A DNA stretch of 64,000 nucleotides from JAGLYZ01 sp049642725 (GTDB lineage: Bacteria; Patescibacteriota; Minisyncoccia; Minisyncoccales; JAGMDC01). The notes beneath the pieces were generated by a model. The model had not been told where the DNA came from. It did no database searches and saw only the letters and a list, made by a program, of their open reading frames with translations. The DNA is taken from contig JBARPC010000004.1 in assembly GCA_049642725.1 (NCBI GenBank), positions 62,001 through 126,000 of the forward strand. The letters run 5' to 3'. Below are positions 1 to 7,964 of the stretch, one piece after another. Position numbers and translations under genes: made by a program. Position 1 is the stretch's first letter. Every line of letters begins with the position of its first letter.

Positions 1-1394
1 AGCGATTTTGTTTTTTTATGGCTGTATTGCGTAAGCTTTATTATGTCTTGCGGCGGAATTTCCAAAAACGGCATATTTAAAATCCTGTAAACCGCTGTGC
101 TTTCGTGGTAATTATCCAAAAGCTTGAAATACGAAACAATGTCCAAAACTACGGGCTTGGAATAAAGGCCCTTTGAGGCTAAAAATTGATAAGGCAAGCC
201 AGCGCGCTCCAGCGCCTTGGTAAAAAGATTTGCCGCATCATTTGCTCTTACCAAAACCGCAAAATCGTTATAAGAAGCATCCTTGTCCTTTTTAAGAATC
301 TCTAAAATTTTCTTTACTGTTTTTCCGACTTCTTCGTCTAAGCTCTTGGCAAAAATGTGTTCAATCGTCCCGTTTGCTTTTTCCTGGGCAAGCAGTTTTT
401 TATTAATTTTATTTACGTATTCAAGCCGGTCTGGATCGTTGGCTTTTATAAATCTGTAAGCCAAATCCAAAATATTTTGAGTAGATCTATAATTTTTAAC
501 CAAAGAAATTTCTTTAGCTTTGGAAAAGTCCTTTTTAAATTGTATGATATTTGAAAAAGAAGCTCCCCTCCACTTATAAATTGATTGATCATCGTCAGCG
601 CAGACCGTCAGATTATTCTTTGGCTCTGCTAAAATTTTTATAAGTTCATATTGCGCCCAGTTTGTATCCTGAAACTCATCAACTAAAATGTATTTGAATT
701 TTTCCCTATATTTTTTTAAAATAACCGGCCTTTTTTGAAAAAGCTTTAAACAATAATTAATCAAATCGCCAAAATCCAATGAGCTGTTTTTCAAAAGCAA
801 ACGTTGATAAACATGATATGCGTTTGCGACTTCTTTTATTCTCTCTGATTCATTGTCTTCAGGCAAATCAGTAAGATTAGTTTTCAGCTCCTCGGCGTAT
901 TTTAAATAATCTTCTGGATAAATTGCCTGGTCTTTGCAATGAGAAAAATGAGACATCAGGGCCCGGATAAATTTTGTCGGGTTACCCAAAGGCTTGTAAT
1001 AATCAAGCTCAAACCTGTCTAAATTCCGATAAACCAAAAGCCAGCCGGCTGTATTGTCTAAAATTTTGAAATCAGCAGGCAAGCCGATATCCAAGGCATT
1101 GTCCCTTAAAATTCTTTCGCAGAAAGAATGAAAAGTGGAAATCCATAAATCAACATAACCGTAAGGCAAAAGCTTATCAACCCTTTCTTCCATTTCTTCG
1201 GCTGCTTTCTCAGTAAAAGTAACAGCCAGAATTTCCTCTACCTTAGCTTCCCCTTTTTCTATCAAATAAACAATTCTCCGGGTAATAACCGTTGTTTTTC
1301 CTGTTCCAGCGCCAGCAACAATCAAAAGCGGACCATTGCCATGAATCACAGCTTTTCTCTGCTCCTCATTTAGTTTTTTTAAATCCAATGCCAT
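1..1394 (-). CDS. uvrD: UvrD/PcrA/Rep superfamily 1 DNA helicase, partial (3' end outside window)
   Basis: ATP-dependent 3'-5' DNA helicase of repair and replication restart. The reading frame opens at the ATG at 1394 and stays open to the window edge, giving about 464 N-terminal residues; the C-terminal part is missing. Visible motifs are LKKLNEEQRKAV (Q-motif region), Walker A VAGAGTGKTT near residue 28, TFHSF (motif Ic), Walker B ILVDEFQDTN near residue 210, and DDDQSIYKWRGA (motif III). It starts 14 nt after the rarA stop with no Shine-Dalgarno sequence, so it is probably the last gene of the run from 3384 down. UvrD, PcrA and Rep cannot be told apart from the N-terminal half alone. Confidence 0.93.
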   Translation of the reverse strand, partial: MALDLKKLNEEQRKAVIHGNGPLLIVAGAGTGKTTVITRRIVYLIEKGEAKVEEILAVTFTEKAAEEMEERVDKLLPYGYVDLWISTFHSFCERILRDNALDIGLPADFKILDNTAGWLLVYRNLDRFELDYYKPLGNPTKFIRALMSHFSHCKDQAIYPEDYLKYAEELKTNLTDLPEDNESERIKEVANAYHVYQRLLLKNSSLDFGDLINYCLKLFQKRPVILKKYREKFKYILVDEFQDTNWAQYELIKILAEPKNNLTVCADDDQSIYKWRGASFSNIIQFKKDFSKAKEISLVKNYRSTQNILDLAYRFIKANDPDRLEYVNKINKKLLAQEKANGTIEHIFAKSLDEEVGKTVKKILEILKKDKDASYNDFAVLVRANDAANLFTKALERAGLPYQFLASKGLYSKPVVLDIVSYFKLLDNYHESTAVYRILNMPFLEIPPQDIIKLTQYSHKKTKS

Positions 1395-1408
1395 TGTTTT
1401 ATTTCCAA

Positions 1409-2536
1409 TTATTTTAGATATTTCTTCCCCTTTAGTTTATCTGGAAGTAAATCTTCTTTAGTATACTGCTCATATCCTTTTCCATAATTTAATTTTTTCA
1501 TAAATTTTGTCGGAGCATTCCGCAACGATAAAGGGATTGGCAGATTTCCATGTTTCTTGACATCTTCCATTGCAGATATATAAGCGCTATAAGCGCTTCT
1601 GTCTTTCTTGCTTTTAGACAAATACATTGCGCCATGAGCTAAATTAATACCGCACTCTGGCAGTCCGATTATCTCTACTGCCCTGAATACATCATTTGCC
1701 ACCACTAAAGCTGTTGGCTGAGCTATCCCAATATCTTCAGAAGCAAAAATAACCATTCTTCTTGCTATAAATTTAGGATCCTCTCCAGAATCAATCATCC
1801 TAGCCAGATAATACAAGGCAGCATCTGGCTGGGAAGCTCTCATGCTTTTAATAAAGGCCGAAATAGTATTGTAATGTTCTTCTCCTTTCTTATCATACCT
1901 TAAAAACTTTGACTGAAGAGTATTTTTCAAACTTTCTATGGTAATTTCATTATAAAGCTGGGACGCGCTTTCTAACATTGTAATGGCCTGTCTTGCATCT
2001 CCGTTTGCCATAGCAACCAGCCAGTCCTTTGCTTTTTTATCTATTTTAAATCCAGTTCGTTTAATAATGGCTATCATTTCTTTTTCTGAAAGCTCATTTA
2101 AAACAAAAACCCTGCAACGTGAAAGCAAGGGCGGAATCATTTCAAAACTTGGGTTTTCTGTAGTGGCTCCAATAAGGGTTATCTCTCCTCTTTCTATAAG
2201 CGGAAGCAGGAAGTCCTGCTGGGACTTATTGAAACGGTGAGTTTCATCTAAAAATAAAATCTTGGATTCCTTTCCGGAATCTTCAGCCACTATCTTTCTA
2301 ATATCTGCTTTTCCAGCAGAAACAGCAGACAGCTCGTAAAAACGCGCTTTTAAACTATTGGCATATATTTTTGCCAAAGTGGTCTTCCCTGTTCCCGGAG
2401 GGCCCCAAAGAATAAAAGAAAACAGATGCTTTTGTTTTATAGCAATATTCAAGGGTTTTCCTTCCCCTGCTAAATGTTCCTGCCCGACAAATTCCTCTAA
2501 TGTTTTTGGCCGTATTTTTGAAGCTAAAGGTTCCAT
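1409..2536 (-). CDS. rarA: Replication-associated recombination protein A (MgsA/RarA AAA+ ATPase)
   Basis: AAA+ ATPase of the clamp-loader-like RarA/MgsA/WRNIP1 family, which acts at stalled replication forks. Visible are an N-terminal SKIRPKTLEEFVGQEHL segment, Walker A GPPGTGKTT near residue 45, Walker B LFLDETHRFNKSQQD near residue 95 (the family usually has DEIH), sensor 1 IGATTENPSF and the arginine-finger region LSRC. The C-terminal tetramerisation part is present (ALYYLARMIDSGEDPKFIARR), but at 375 aa it is shorter than the roughly 440 aa typical of proteobacterial RarA. The start codon follows the stop of the Nudix remnant at once (TAAATG), so the genes are transcribed together. Confidence 0.95.
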   Translation of the reverse strand: MEPLASKIRPKTLEEFVGQEHLAGEGKPLNIAIKQKHLFSFILWGPPGTGKTTLAKIYANSLKARFYELSAVSAGKADIRKIVAEDSGKESKILFLDETHRFNKSQQDFLLPLIERGEITLIGATTENPSFEMIPPLLSRCRVFVLNELSEKEMIAIIKRTGFKIDKKAKDWLVAMANGDARQAITMLESASQLYNEITIESLKNTLQSKFLRYDKKGEEHYNTISAFIKSMRASQPDAALYYLARMIDSGEDPKFIARRMVIFASEDIGIAQPTALVVANDVFRAVEIIGLPECGINLAHGAMYLSKSKKDRSAYSAYISAMEDVKKHGNLPIPLSLRNAPTKFMKKLNYGKGYEQYTKEDLLPDKLKGKKYLK

Positions 2537-2794
2537 TTATTTTTTCTTTAAACTCACAAAATTAGATTGAAGAAAATGCTCAATGCCTAAAACTGTTTCT
2601 TTTTTTAATTTTGCAGGACTTTCAGCTACCCAAACAGCAAAATTATAAAGAATTTTATCTTTATATTTTATAAAAAGAGTTATCACTGGGGTAATATCAG
2701 AATTTGAATAATCAATCCTTCCATCTAGGAGTTTTGGCAATTCTTTGGCAAATTCTCTGATTGTGTTTAATATACTCTTTTCTTTGGTATCCAT
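2537..2794 (-). pseudogene. Nudix hydrolase remnant lacking the Nudix box
   Basis: An 85-residue ORF. Its first half, with DGRIDYSNSD then PVITLFIKYKDKIL, reads like the N-terminal strand region of a Nudix hydrolase. The text then jumps to ILYNFAVWVAES and a short C-terminal helix. The region that should carry GX5EX7REUXEEXGU and the catalytic glutamates is absent, so pyrophosphohydrolase activity is not expected. The frame is intact and tightly packed between the flavoprotein gene and rarA, which fits an in-frame internal deletion. The family assignment is by recognition of the N-terminal pattern only. A small non-enzymatic protein remains possible. Confidence 0.5.
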
Positions 2795-2802
2795 AAAATA
2801 AG

Positions 2803-3384
2803 TTAAGAAATAAGTTTCTTGCCTAATTGTATTAGTTTATCTTTTTCAACTTCAGGTTCGCTATTAATAGCATATACACTGCCAATTATTTTCAAACCCA
2901 ATTGGTTGCAAAAATTTTCCATACTCGTTATGCATTTTTGGACAGTTTCTTGCATTTTTACTTTAATAATTGGATTTTTTATTGCTTCTTCTGGATTAAA
3001 ATTATCTAACCATTTAACTTCTTCTTTTTTGAAATTACCTATTGCCACTAAAGCAGATTTTTTACCCTTCAAAGTTCTTGAAAAATATAATGGCAAGCAT
3101 CTATCCATAAAAATTTTCATATAGCTAGACACATTATCAAAATATGTTGGGCTTCCTAAAACAATAATATCAGCTTTTGATAATTTATCATATAATTCTT
3201 GCATATCGTCATTTACTATACATTTATGGGATTTATAACAACTGCCGCAAGCATTACAAGGTTTAATGTTTTTATCTTTTAGAATAACTAATTCATAATT
3301 ATATCCTGTTGCATTAAGAACAGTTTTTAACATATAATTTGTATTTTTATTTCTTGGGCTTCCAGATATGCCAATAATTCTCAT
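2803..3384 (-). CDS. Flavodoxin-fold NAD(P)H-dependent FMN reductase / iron-sulfur flavoprotein-like
   Basis: A 193-residue flavodoxin-like protein. The FMN phosphate-binding loop is GISGSPRNKNTN at residues 4-15, followed by a Cys cluster CNACGSCYKSHKC near residue 43, as in the Isf-type iron-sulfur flavoproteins and related NADPH-dependent FMN reductases. The motif LGSPTYFDNVSSYMK near residue 77 is the second flavin contact. It is cytoplasmic with no signal peptide. It probably moves electrons between NAD(P)H and an unknown acceptor; the four cysteines may hold a cluster, but the donor is not visible. The start has no Shine-Dalgarno sequence. It heads the run flavoprotein, Nudix remnant, rarA, uvrD. 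Confidence 0.82.
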   Translation of the reverse strand: MRIIGISGSPRNKNTNYMLKTVLNATGYNYELVILKDKNIKPCNACGSCYKSHKCIVNDDMQELYDKLSKADIIVLGSPTYFDNVSSYMKIFMDRCLPLYFSRTLKGKKSALVAIGNFKKEEVKWLDNFNPEEAIKNPIIKVKMQETVQKCITSMENFCNQLGLKIIGSVYAINSEPEVEKDKLIQLGKKLIS

Positions 3385-3481
3385 AATTTTATTTTACCGT
3401 ATCTGTCTGAAGCTCGCAATAGCGAAGGAAAACAAAAAACCGCCTGTGCCAGCTGACATATTGGCGATTTTTAAAAATATT

Positions 3482-3726
3482 TTAGTATTCTAATTTTACT
3501 CCAATTTTTTCAGCAATTTGCTGGAACCATTTTTCGTGACGGTCAACTTTGCGCGACAACATTACCATTTCTTGAAATATGTGTCTGCTTTCTTGGCATA
3601 TGCGTCAACAGAAGTTTGAAGATTATTAAAATCATCTTTAGTTGTAAGATTTTTTACAGCTTCTTTTAAATCATCTTTAGTGGCAAACACATCTATCAAT
3701 TTTTTAACATCTTCATCAGTAAACAT
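3482..3726 (-). pseudogene. Small helical protein gene broken by a single-base frameshift
   Basis: From the ATG at 3726 the frame encodes MFTDEDVKKLIDVFAT, then repeated TKDDL/TKDDF segments and DAYAKKADTYF, and stops at a TAA at 3562-3564 after 54 residues. Adding one C after the TTC codon for that Phe opens the frame into QEMVMLSRKVDRHEKW and a further 16 residues ending in KLEY at 3482. The downstream text continues the same amphipathic, charged pattern, so a one-base deletion (or an assembly error) has split one roughly 81-residue protein. The function is unknown. It looks like a small coiled-coil protein with the KADTYFQEM...DRHEKW pattern I associate with phage-like or accessory genes. 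Confidence 0.7.
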
Positions 3727-3827
3727 ATTATAAAGTCAATTTATTTTTCTAATAACATTTTATCTCTCTCATATATCTTAATTATACTTGATCTAAAAGC
3801 AGTGTCAAATAACCTATTGGATACATA

Positions 3828-3846
3828 TTGGACATCGCATGTCCAA
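3828..3846. other. Perfect hairpin downstream of the 3863-4408 gene
   Basis: TTGGACAT, a 3-nt loop CGC, then ATGTCCAA form an 8-bp perfect stem 17 nt past the stop of the minus-strand gene. There is no U-run, so it may be a processing or mRNA 3' end hairpin and not a factor-independent terminator. Confidence 0.5.
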
Positions 3847-3862
3847 CTCTTCAAAAAATCTC

Positions 3863-4408
3863 TTAATCAAAAATTCTACTTTGGCGATAAAATTTTATTT
3901 TCAATTTAGCCAAATCAGAATTTTCTGAAATTTCAAAAATTTTGGCAAACTCTTTTTCCGTATCAGGAAGAATACTCCTGTTAAGATTCTCTTCTTCCGA
4001 CAGCCAATAATTGGCTTTATAGGAAGCAACAAATTTTCTCTCTTCTCCATCAATAAAATAAACGGTTGAAAGATTAATTGAATCTTTTCTTTTATTTAAA
4101 ACTTTCACTTTTACTTTCACAAACTTTCCCTCTGTTTTCAAATCCTTTATTCTTTTTAATTCCTCTTCATTAACAGGCGGAGACACTATTTCTGCCGCTT
4201 TTAAGATATTTCCTATTTCCTTAACTTCTAAAATCTCGCAACTAACGTTTCTTGACTCAACTGATTTTTCAGGCAGACAATTAATTTGAATAGTGTGCAG
4301 CTTTTCCATTGAAACAAAAAAGCAAAAAATTCCTCCAAAAACCAAAAACACTCCTATTATTCCACCCAAAATCCCGATTAGAATAATTCTTTTTTCTTGA
4401 TTTTCCAT
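3863..4408 (-). CDS. Membrane-anchored hypothetical protein with a DUF4352-like extracytoplasmic domain
   Basis: 181 residues with a strong N-terminal membrane segment at about residues 8-32 (IILIGILGGIIGVFLVFGGI) and a soluble remainder of roughly 145 residues outside the membrane. The second half (VKVKVKVLNKRKDSINL, then an acidic DGEERKF strand, then DTEKEFAKIFEI) has the beta-sandwich rhythm of DUF4352-type domains, but this is pattern recognition only. The start has no Shine-Dalgarno sequence. A TAAAAT hexamer lies exactly 6 nt before the ATG, which fits a leaderless mRNA. The function is unknown. Confidence 0.7.
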   Translation of the reverse strand: MENQEKRIILIGILGGIIGVFLVFGGIFCFFVSMEKLHTIQINCLPEKSVESRNVSCEILEVKEIGNILKAAEIVSPPVNEEELKRIKDLKTEGKFVKVKVKVLNKRKDSINLSTVYFIDGEERKFVASYKANYWLSEEENLNRSILPDTEKEFAKIFEISENSDLAKLKIKFYRQSRIFD

Positions 4409-4501
4409 AAATTTATTTTAATTTATCACTTTTTTGGCCGCAAAAATGGCAAAAAAGTCAGAAACGTCCCTACTTTCTCTTTCTTCTTCTTTCAACCGTG
4501 G

Positions 4502-4660
4502 CTACTTCCCACAATTTTTTCCTTTTGTTTTGGCCTTACATTCGTCACAAAACTCGCCTGTAGTAGGCTTGCTATATTTCTCCTCGTATCCTGAAGTTGG
4601 CCAGTTGTTGCAGTTGCGGCACCAATGCCAGGTGTCGCTTCCTTTTCTTTTTCTGTACAT
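4502..4660 (-). CDS. Small zinc-ribbon-like protein (52 aa)
   Basis: ORF of 52 codons (MYRKRKGSDTWHWCRNCNNW...). Two CxxC pairs, WCRNC near residue 14 and FCDEC near residue 38, suggest a small Zn-binding knuckle. The conserved-looking GSDTWHWC..C.NWP pattern resembles short uncharacterised proteins found in many bacteria. A strong Shine-Dalgarno sequence (GGTGGAGGT) precedes the ATG, which places it in the accessory set of this window and not in the leaderless core set. The function is unknown. Confidence 0.72.
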   Translation of the reverse strand: MYRKRKGSDTWHWCRNCNNWPTSGYEEKYSKPTTGEFCDECKAKTKGKNCGK

Positions 4661-4826
4661 AAAATTTTTACCTCCACCTGTTTAATTATTATAGTGAGTC
4701 ACCGGTGGCATAACTCTTTTATTCTCGACCTTTTAACCCCAATTATATGCGTCGGAGTGTAAAATACCCCTAAACGCTTTATTATTTTATACTACCTCTT
4801 TTTTCGGGTTTTTTCAATATTCTAAG

Positions 4827-4851
4827 GTGTGCTTAACCCGGTTAAGCACAC
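4827..4851. other. 25-nt perfect palindrome just downstream of the ABC-F stop
   Basis: GTGTGCTTAACC, a central base, then GGTTAAGCACAC: a perfect 12-bp inverted repeat starting 1 nt past the ABC-F stop codon. There is no U-run on the minus strand. It could be an mRNA 3' end hairpin or a protein-binding palindrome; the sequence alone does not decide. Confidence 0.55.
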
Positions 4852-4852
4852 T

Positions 4853-6409
4853 CTATTTATTTGAATAGAGATAATCTTTATAATTCCCTAAATATGCTTT
4901 TAATTTCTTATTTTTAATTTCCCAAATATTATTACATACTTTATTGAGAATATAACGGTCATGGGAAACTAAAAGAATCGTGCCATTGTATTCTTTAAGC
5001 ATATTAGTCACAACTTCTTTGCTTGGAAGGTCTAAATGATTTGTTGGCTCGTCTAATACAAGAAAATTTGATTTTTGCAGTATTAACTCAGCCAAAGCAA
5101 CTCTTGCCCGCTCTCCGCCGCTTAATTGATGAATTTTTTTAGCGGTCTGGTTTTGGGTAAACAAAAGGCAGCCTAAAACATTTCTGATTTTTTCTTCATC
5201 GAATATTGTTTTAAACGCTACTTCTTCTAATATACTTTTTTCCGGATCCAATTCTTCATGCGCTTGCGCGTAATAACCTATTTTTATTCCTTGCGTTATT
5301 TTTACTTTTCCAGCGATGTTCTGGCGTTCGTCAATAATAGTTTTTAACAAACTTGATTTCCCTGTTCCGTTATTGCCTATAATGCCAATCTTATTTCCCC
5401 AATTTACTTCTATTTTGTCTTGTATTTCAAATAAAGGCGACTGCCCGTTGCCAATGATTAAATTATTAATTTCTAAGACCCTTGTGCAAGTTTTTTCTGT
5501 AATATCAAAATTGATTTTGATATCGCTGCTTGTTTTCGGTTTTTCTACTTGCTCTACTTTTGCTAATTGCTTAATCCTGCCTTGAACCTGTCCGGCTATT
5601 GCCGCCTTATATCTGAAACGGTCAATAAATTCCTGCTGCTTCTTGAAATACTTTTGCTGATTTTTATAATTCTTTTTCTGCATTTCAACACGTTTCTCTT
5701 TTTCTTTTATATATTCGGAATAAGAACAATAATATTTTTGCAATCCCTGCCTGGTTAATTCAAATGTCTTATCGCACATTTTATCCAAAAATAATCTATC
5801 GTGAGATACGCATATTATTGTTTTATTCCAATTTAATAAAAATTGTTCCAGCCATTCTATTGTTTTTAAGTCAAGATGATTAGTCGGTTCGTCTAAAATC
5901 AACAAATTAGGTTTAGACGCTAAAATTTTAGCCAACGCTATCTTTGTCCTTTCTCCGCCGCTTAATGTCTTAATTTTCCTTTGCAGATATTGTTCTGAAA
6001 AACCAAAATTTTCTAAAAGATTTTTTATCAATCCTTCGTAGCGGTGGCTGTTCAGTTTTAGTGTTTCCGCGTCTACTGAATGCATTTCCTCTAAAAGCGT
6101 GTTTTGAAGAGATTTCCAATGAGTTTCTTGCGGCAAATATCCTATTTTGAGATTTTTGTTTTTGCTGATATTTCCTTCGTCTGCTTCCTCTGTTCCTATA
6201 ATTATTTTTAAAAGAGTGCTTTTGCCTGTTCCATTTGCGCCCACAATAGTGATTCTGTCATTACAATTTATTGTTAAATCAATAGCAGAAAACAGGTCCT
6301 CTTCTCTATAGGATTTTGAAATACCACGTAGAATCAATAAAGGATTTTTAACTTTCTTTGATTGGTTCTCGTAAAAAAATTTTGGAATTTTTATATTATT
6401 TTTGTCCAT
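4853..6409 (-). CDS. ABC-F family ATPase (translation factor / possible ribosome protection protein)
   Basis: Soluble twin-ABC protein without membrane segments (518 aa from the ATG at 6409). Domain 1 has Walker A GANGTGKST near residue 57, signature LSGGERTK near 150 and Walker B LILDEPTNHLD near 172. A charged linker follows (about 200-280, rich in K, E and Q). Domain 2 has GNNGTGKSS near 345, LSGGERAR near 428 and LVLDEPTNHLD near 452. ABC-F proteins bind the ribosomal E site, and some displace antibiotics. The frame continues 15 codons upstream to 6454, but that stretch contains the terminator arm and U-run, so I start at 6409. The upstream attenuator resembles that of antibiotic-induced ABC-F genes. 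Confidence 0.9.
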   Translation of the reverse strand: MDKNNIKIPKFFYENQSKKVKNPLLILRGISKSYREEDLFSAIDLTINCNDRITIVGANGTGKSTLLKIIIGTEEADEGNISKNKNLKIGYLPQETHWKSLQNTLLEEMHSVDAETLKLNSHRYEGLIKNLLENFGFSEQYLQRKIKTLSGGERTKIALAKILASKPNLLILDEPTNHLDLKTIEWLEQFLLNWNKTIICVSHDRLFLDKMCDKTFELTRQGLQKYYCSYSEYIKEKEKRVEMQKKNYKNQQKYFKKQQEFIDRFRYKAAIAGQVQGRIKQLAKVEQVEKPKTSSDIKINFDITEKTCTRVLEINNLIIGNGQSPLFEIQDKIEVNWGNKIGIIGNNGTGKSSLLKTIIDERQNIAGKVKITQGIKIGYYAQAHEELDPEKSILEEVAFKTIFDEEKIRNVLGCLLFTQNQTAKKIHQLSGGERARVALAELILQKSNFLVLDEPTNHLDLPSKEVVTNMLKEYNGTILLVSHDRYILNKVCNNIWEIKNKKLKAYLGNYKDYLYSNK

Positions 6410-6494
6410 AAAAAAAACAGGGATTAAATAATTCAACACAACAGCCAAATACATTAGTCGTTTTCGGCTATTTGCAATTAATTACTTCCCTGTT
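6410..6494 (-). terminator. Leader terminator (attenuator) in front of the ABC-F gene
   Basis: On the minus strand, arm AACAGGGA (6494 to 6487) pairs with TCCCTGTT (6423 to 6416), followed by eight U at 6417-6410 and then immediately the ABC-F ATG. The long loop holds a further small hairpin CAAATA/TATTTG (6474-6469 with 6451-6446). The 5' arm overlaps the stop codon of the leader ORF at 6493-6495, so a ribosome parked at the end of the leader would prevent the stem from forming. Confidence 0.7.
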
Positions 6495-6540
6495 AACACG
6501 CTCTCATATATTCTATTGTTTGAACAAAAACTCTCATCAT
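6493..6540 (-). CDS. ABC-F leader peptide (15 aa)
   Basis: ATG at 6540, 15 codons (MMRVFVQTIEYMRAC) and TAA at 6493-6495. It lies 5 nt behind a TTGACA-16-TAATAT promoter and ends inside the 5' arm of the terminator. This is the position expected for a peptide whose translation sets termination, as known for leader peptides of antibiotic-responsive ABC-F genes. No homologue is known to me; the regulatory role is inferred. Confidence 0.6.
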   Translation of the reverse strand: MMRVFVQTIEYMRAC

Positions 6541-6545
6541 AGTTT

Positions 6546-6573
6546 ATATTATACAAATTAAAAATTATGTCAA
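6546..6573 (-). promoter_or_regulatory. Promoter of the ABC-F leader
   Basis: Minus-strand -35 TTGACA at 6573-6568, 16-nt spacer, -10 TAATAT at 6551-6546. The leader ATG is 5 nt downstream, so the transcript should be essentially leaderless. Confidence 0.7.
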
Positions 6574-6711
6574 CGTTATTCTATGCTGGCAACCCCGGTC
6601 TGATACCAAGATTTTAAGAATAATTTTGGCCATTTTAAAGGATGTCTCATTACGCCATTCGGTCTGGGCTATTTAGACTATTTTAACACAAAATGAGAGA
6701 TATAAAAAAAA

Positions 6712-6760
6712 GCGACTTTCCGGTAACTTTTTTCAATAATCAAGTTAAGGATTAAGTCGC
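6712..6760 (-). terminator. Terminator of the 6794-7237 gene
   Basis: Outer stem GCGACTT/AAGTCGC with an inner AACTT/AAGTT stem, followed on the minus strand by an eight-base T run at 6711-6704. A standard factor-independent terminator. Confidence 0.8.
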
Positions 6761-6793
6761 ATGCAGATTTTCTCTATTTACGTATTCGCTCTT

Positions 6794-7237
6794 TTATTCT
6801 ATTGAAACGACAGGTGAAGTTATCCATCCATATAAGTCGTCCGGATCAGTGCTATCAAGAGATTTAAAGTATAGCTCTCTACCTACACGCAAACATATTA
6901 TTCTGCATGTGGTAAATTCAAACGTCTTTGAAGCACAGGATACTTTTCGCTCTCCTCTTTTGTTCGGTTCACTAAATTCGTAGATAGAATCATTTTTAGT
7001 AATTACCTTGATAGGCGCATTTGAAAACTCTTCTGGCACCCCAGGCGGTTTAACACCTAAAGGTTTTTGTGTCTCTCCTTTTTCAAAACACTTATTCCTT
7101 TCTTGCCAGCAAAAAGCGCAAAAAGATCCTGTCTCTCCTTTTGGCACTAAAGGTCCATTGTGTACGAATACACATCCCAACTCTCCACAATCACTACATA
7201 CTTTACCCGCAAAACCTCCTCGTACTGTATCTACCAT
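6794..7237 (-). CDS. Hypothetical protein with two Cys pairs (147 aa)
   Basis: Start chosen at 7237 because AGAGGTGAT stands 5 nt before that ATG; an upstream ATG at 7270 has no ribosome-binding site. The N-terminal third has CSDCGELGC and FCAFCWQERNKC, a likely zinc site. The rest is a small beta-rich domain (TKNDSIYEFSEPNKRG, then FEFTTCRIICLRVG). No family is recognised. It belongs to the accessory class of this window: sigma70-type promoter about 150 nt upstream, boxA-like leader, Shine-Dalgarno sequence, own terminator. Confidence 0.65.
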   Translation of the reverse strand: MVDTVRGGFAGKVCSDCGELGCVFVHNGPLVPKGETGSFCAFCWQERNKCFEKGETQKPLGVKPPGVPEEFSNAPIKVITKNDSIYEFSEPNKRGERKVSCASKTFEFTTCRIICLRVGRELYFKSLDSTDPDDLYGWITSPVVSIE

Positions 7238-7302
7238 TTCTATCACCTCTTTTTTTTGGTGGTCTACCATTATTTTTTTAGGTAGCCCAACCTATCTGCC
7301 AA

Positions 7303-7321
7303 TCCTGAGTTTATCGAAGGA
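7303..7321. repeat. 19-nt hairpin repeat, CCTGAG..CGAAGG family
   Basis: TCCT-GAGTTTATCGA-AGGA. The copy at 46180-46198 has the same loop pattern GAGYYTRYCGA but arms CCCT/AGGG. The arms differ between copies yet remain complementary. It lies in the leader of the 6794-7237 gene. Confidence 0.6.
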
Positions 7322-7344
7322 CTGACAAACACATTGGGATACCT

Positions 7345-7401
7345 AAATTTTCTAAAAGAACTTGTAATATAATATCCTACAATGCTATTTAAATAAGTCA
7401 A
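7345..7401 (-). promoter_or_regulatory. Promoter and boxA-like leader of the 6794-7237 gene
   Basis: -35 TTGACT at 7401-7396, 16-nt spacer, -10 TAGGAT at 7379-7374, followed by AGTTCTTTTAGAAAATTT, which resembles the boxA element found in the 16S leader. The same TTGACT-16-TAGGAT arrangement occurs upstream of the 45169 gene. Confidence 0.55.
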
Positions 7402-7542
7402 GACCAAACAAAAAACCGTCGTTTTAGCGATTTTTTATTTTGTCTTGTTTTGGCACATAACAATAATTACAATTAAAATCACAACCAGAAAGTTGGATTG
7501 TAAATACTTTACTACATTTTGAAATTCTAATTTTTTAACTAT

Positions 7543-7788
7543 TTATATCGGAACAGACCATATATTTTCAACTAAACCTAAAAACTTTGGTGACCAAACT
7601 TCTTTCATGGATGCTGAAAACCATTCTTTATTATCCATATAATCCTTATATCTAAAATATGTATCAAGCACTTTTTTATCTTTTCGTTCTTGCCCACTAC
7701 CTTCTATTTTAGCAATTAAATATTTCCCATTTTTCATCATTCGTGGTCTAATAATATCAGCTCTTTTTGATGGATTAAAAAAAATCAT
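7543..7788 (-). CDS. Hypothetical small protein (81 aa)
   Basis: MIFFNPSKRADIIRPRM then a basic and aromatic-rich body ending in a Trp/Pro-rich tail. No family is recognised. AAGGAGGAG is present but 19 nt before the ATG, too far for a normal Shine-Dalgarno interaction, so the start is uncertain. It may be a remnant of a larger gene. Codon usage and composition match the neighbours. Confidence 0.4.
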   Translation of the reverse strand: MIFFNPSKRADIIRPRMMKNGKYLIAKIEGSGQERKDKKVLDTYFRYKDYMDNKEWFSASMKEVWSPKFLGLVENIWSVPI

Positions 7789-7891
7789 ATATTCTATTAA
7801 AAAATCTCCTCCTTACAAGAAATTCCTTCGTTTTTTGTTATTTTTTCTCTTTTTACCACTATTTTACTATACAAATTTGAGAAAAAGGTAC

Positions 7892-7921
7892 CTGACCCCT
7901 TTTTCTCTGACCCCTTTTTCT
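7892..7921. repeat. Two tandem copies of a 15-nt GACCCC-containing unit
   Basis: CTGACCCCTTTTTCT occurs at 7892-7906 and 7907-7921, preceded by AAAAAGGTAC. I recall GGTACCTGACCCC-type sequences as dispersed short repeats in many bacterial genomes. It sits just downstream of mutM and holds no ORF. Confidence 0.5.
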
Positions 7922-7964
7922 CCCTTTAAAAAATAGAGTTGGCTTCTATTTTCCCAGACAGGGT

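Noticed and set aside
1983..2570. Plus-strand ORFs opposite rarA and similar ORFs opposite other genes
   Set aside because: These are shadows of real minus-strand genes: no recognisable motifs, poor composition and no initiation signals.
6410..6454. N-terminal extension of the ABC-F protein (MYLAVVLNYLIPVFF)
   Set aside because: These codons overlap the terminator 3' arm and its U-run and have no own initiation signal. The ATG at 6409 fits the family's start better.
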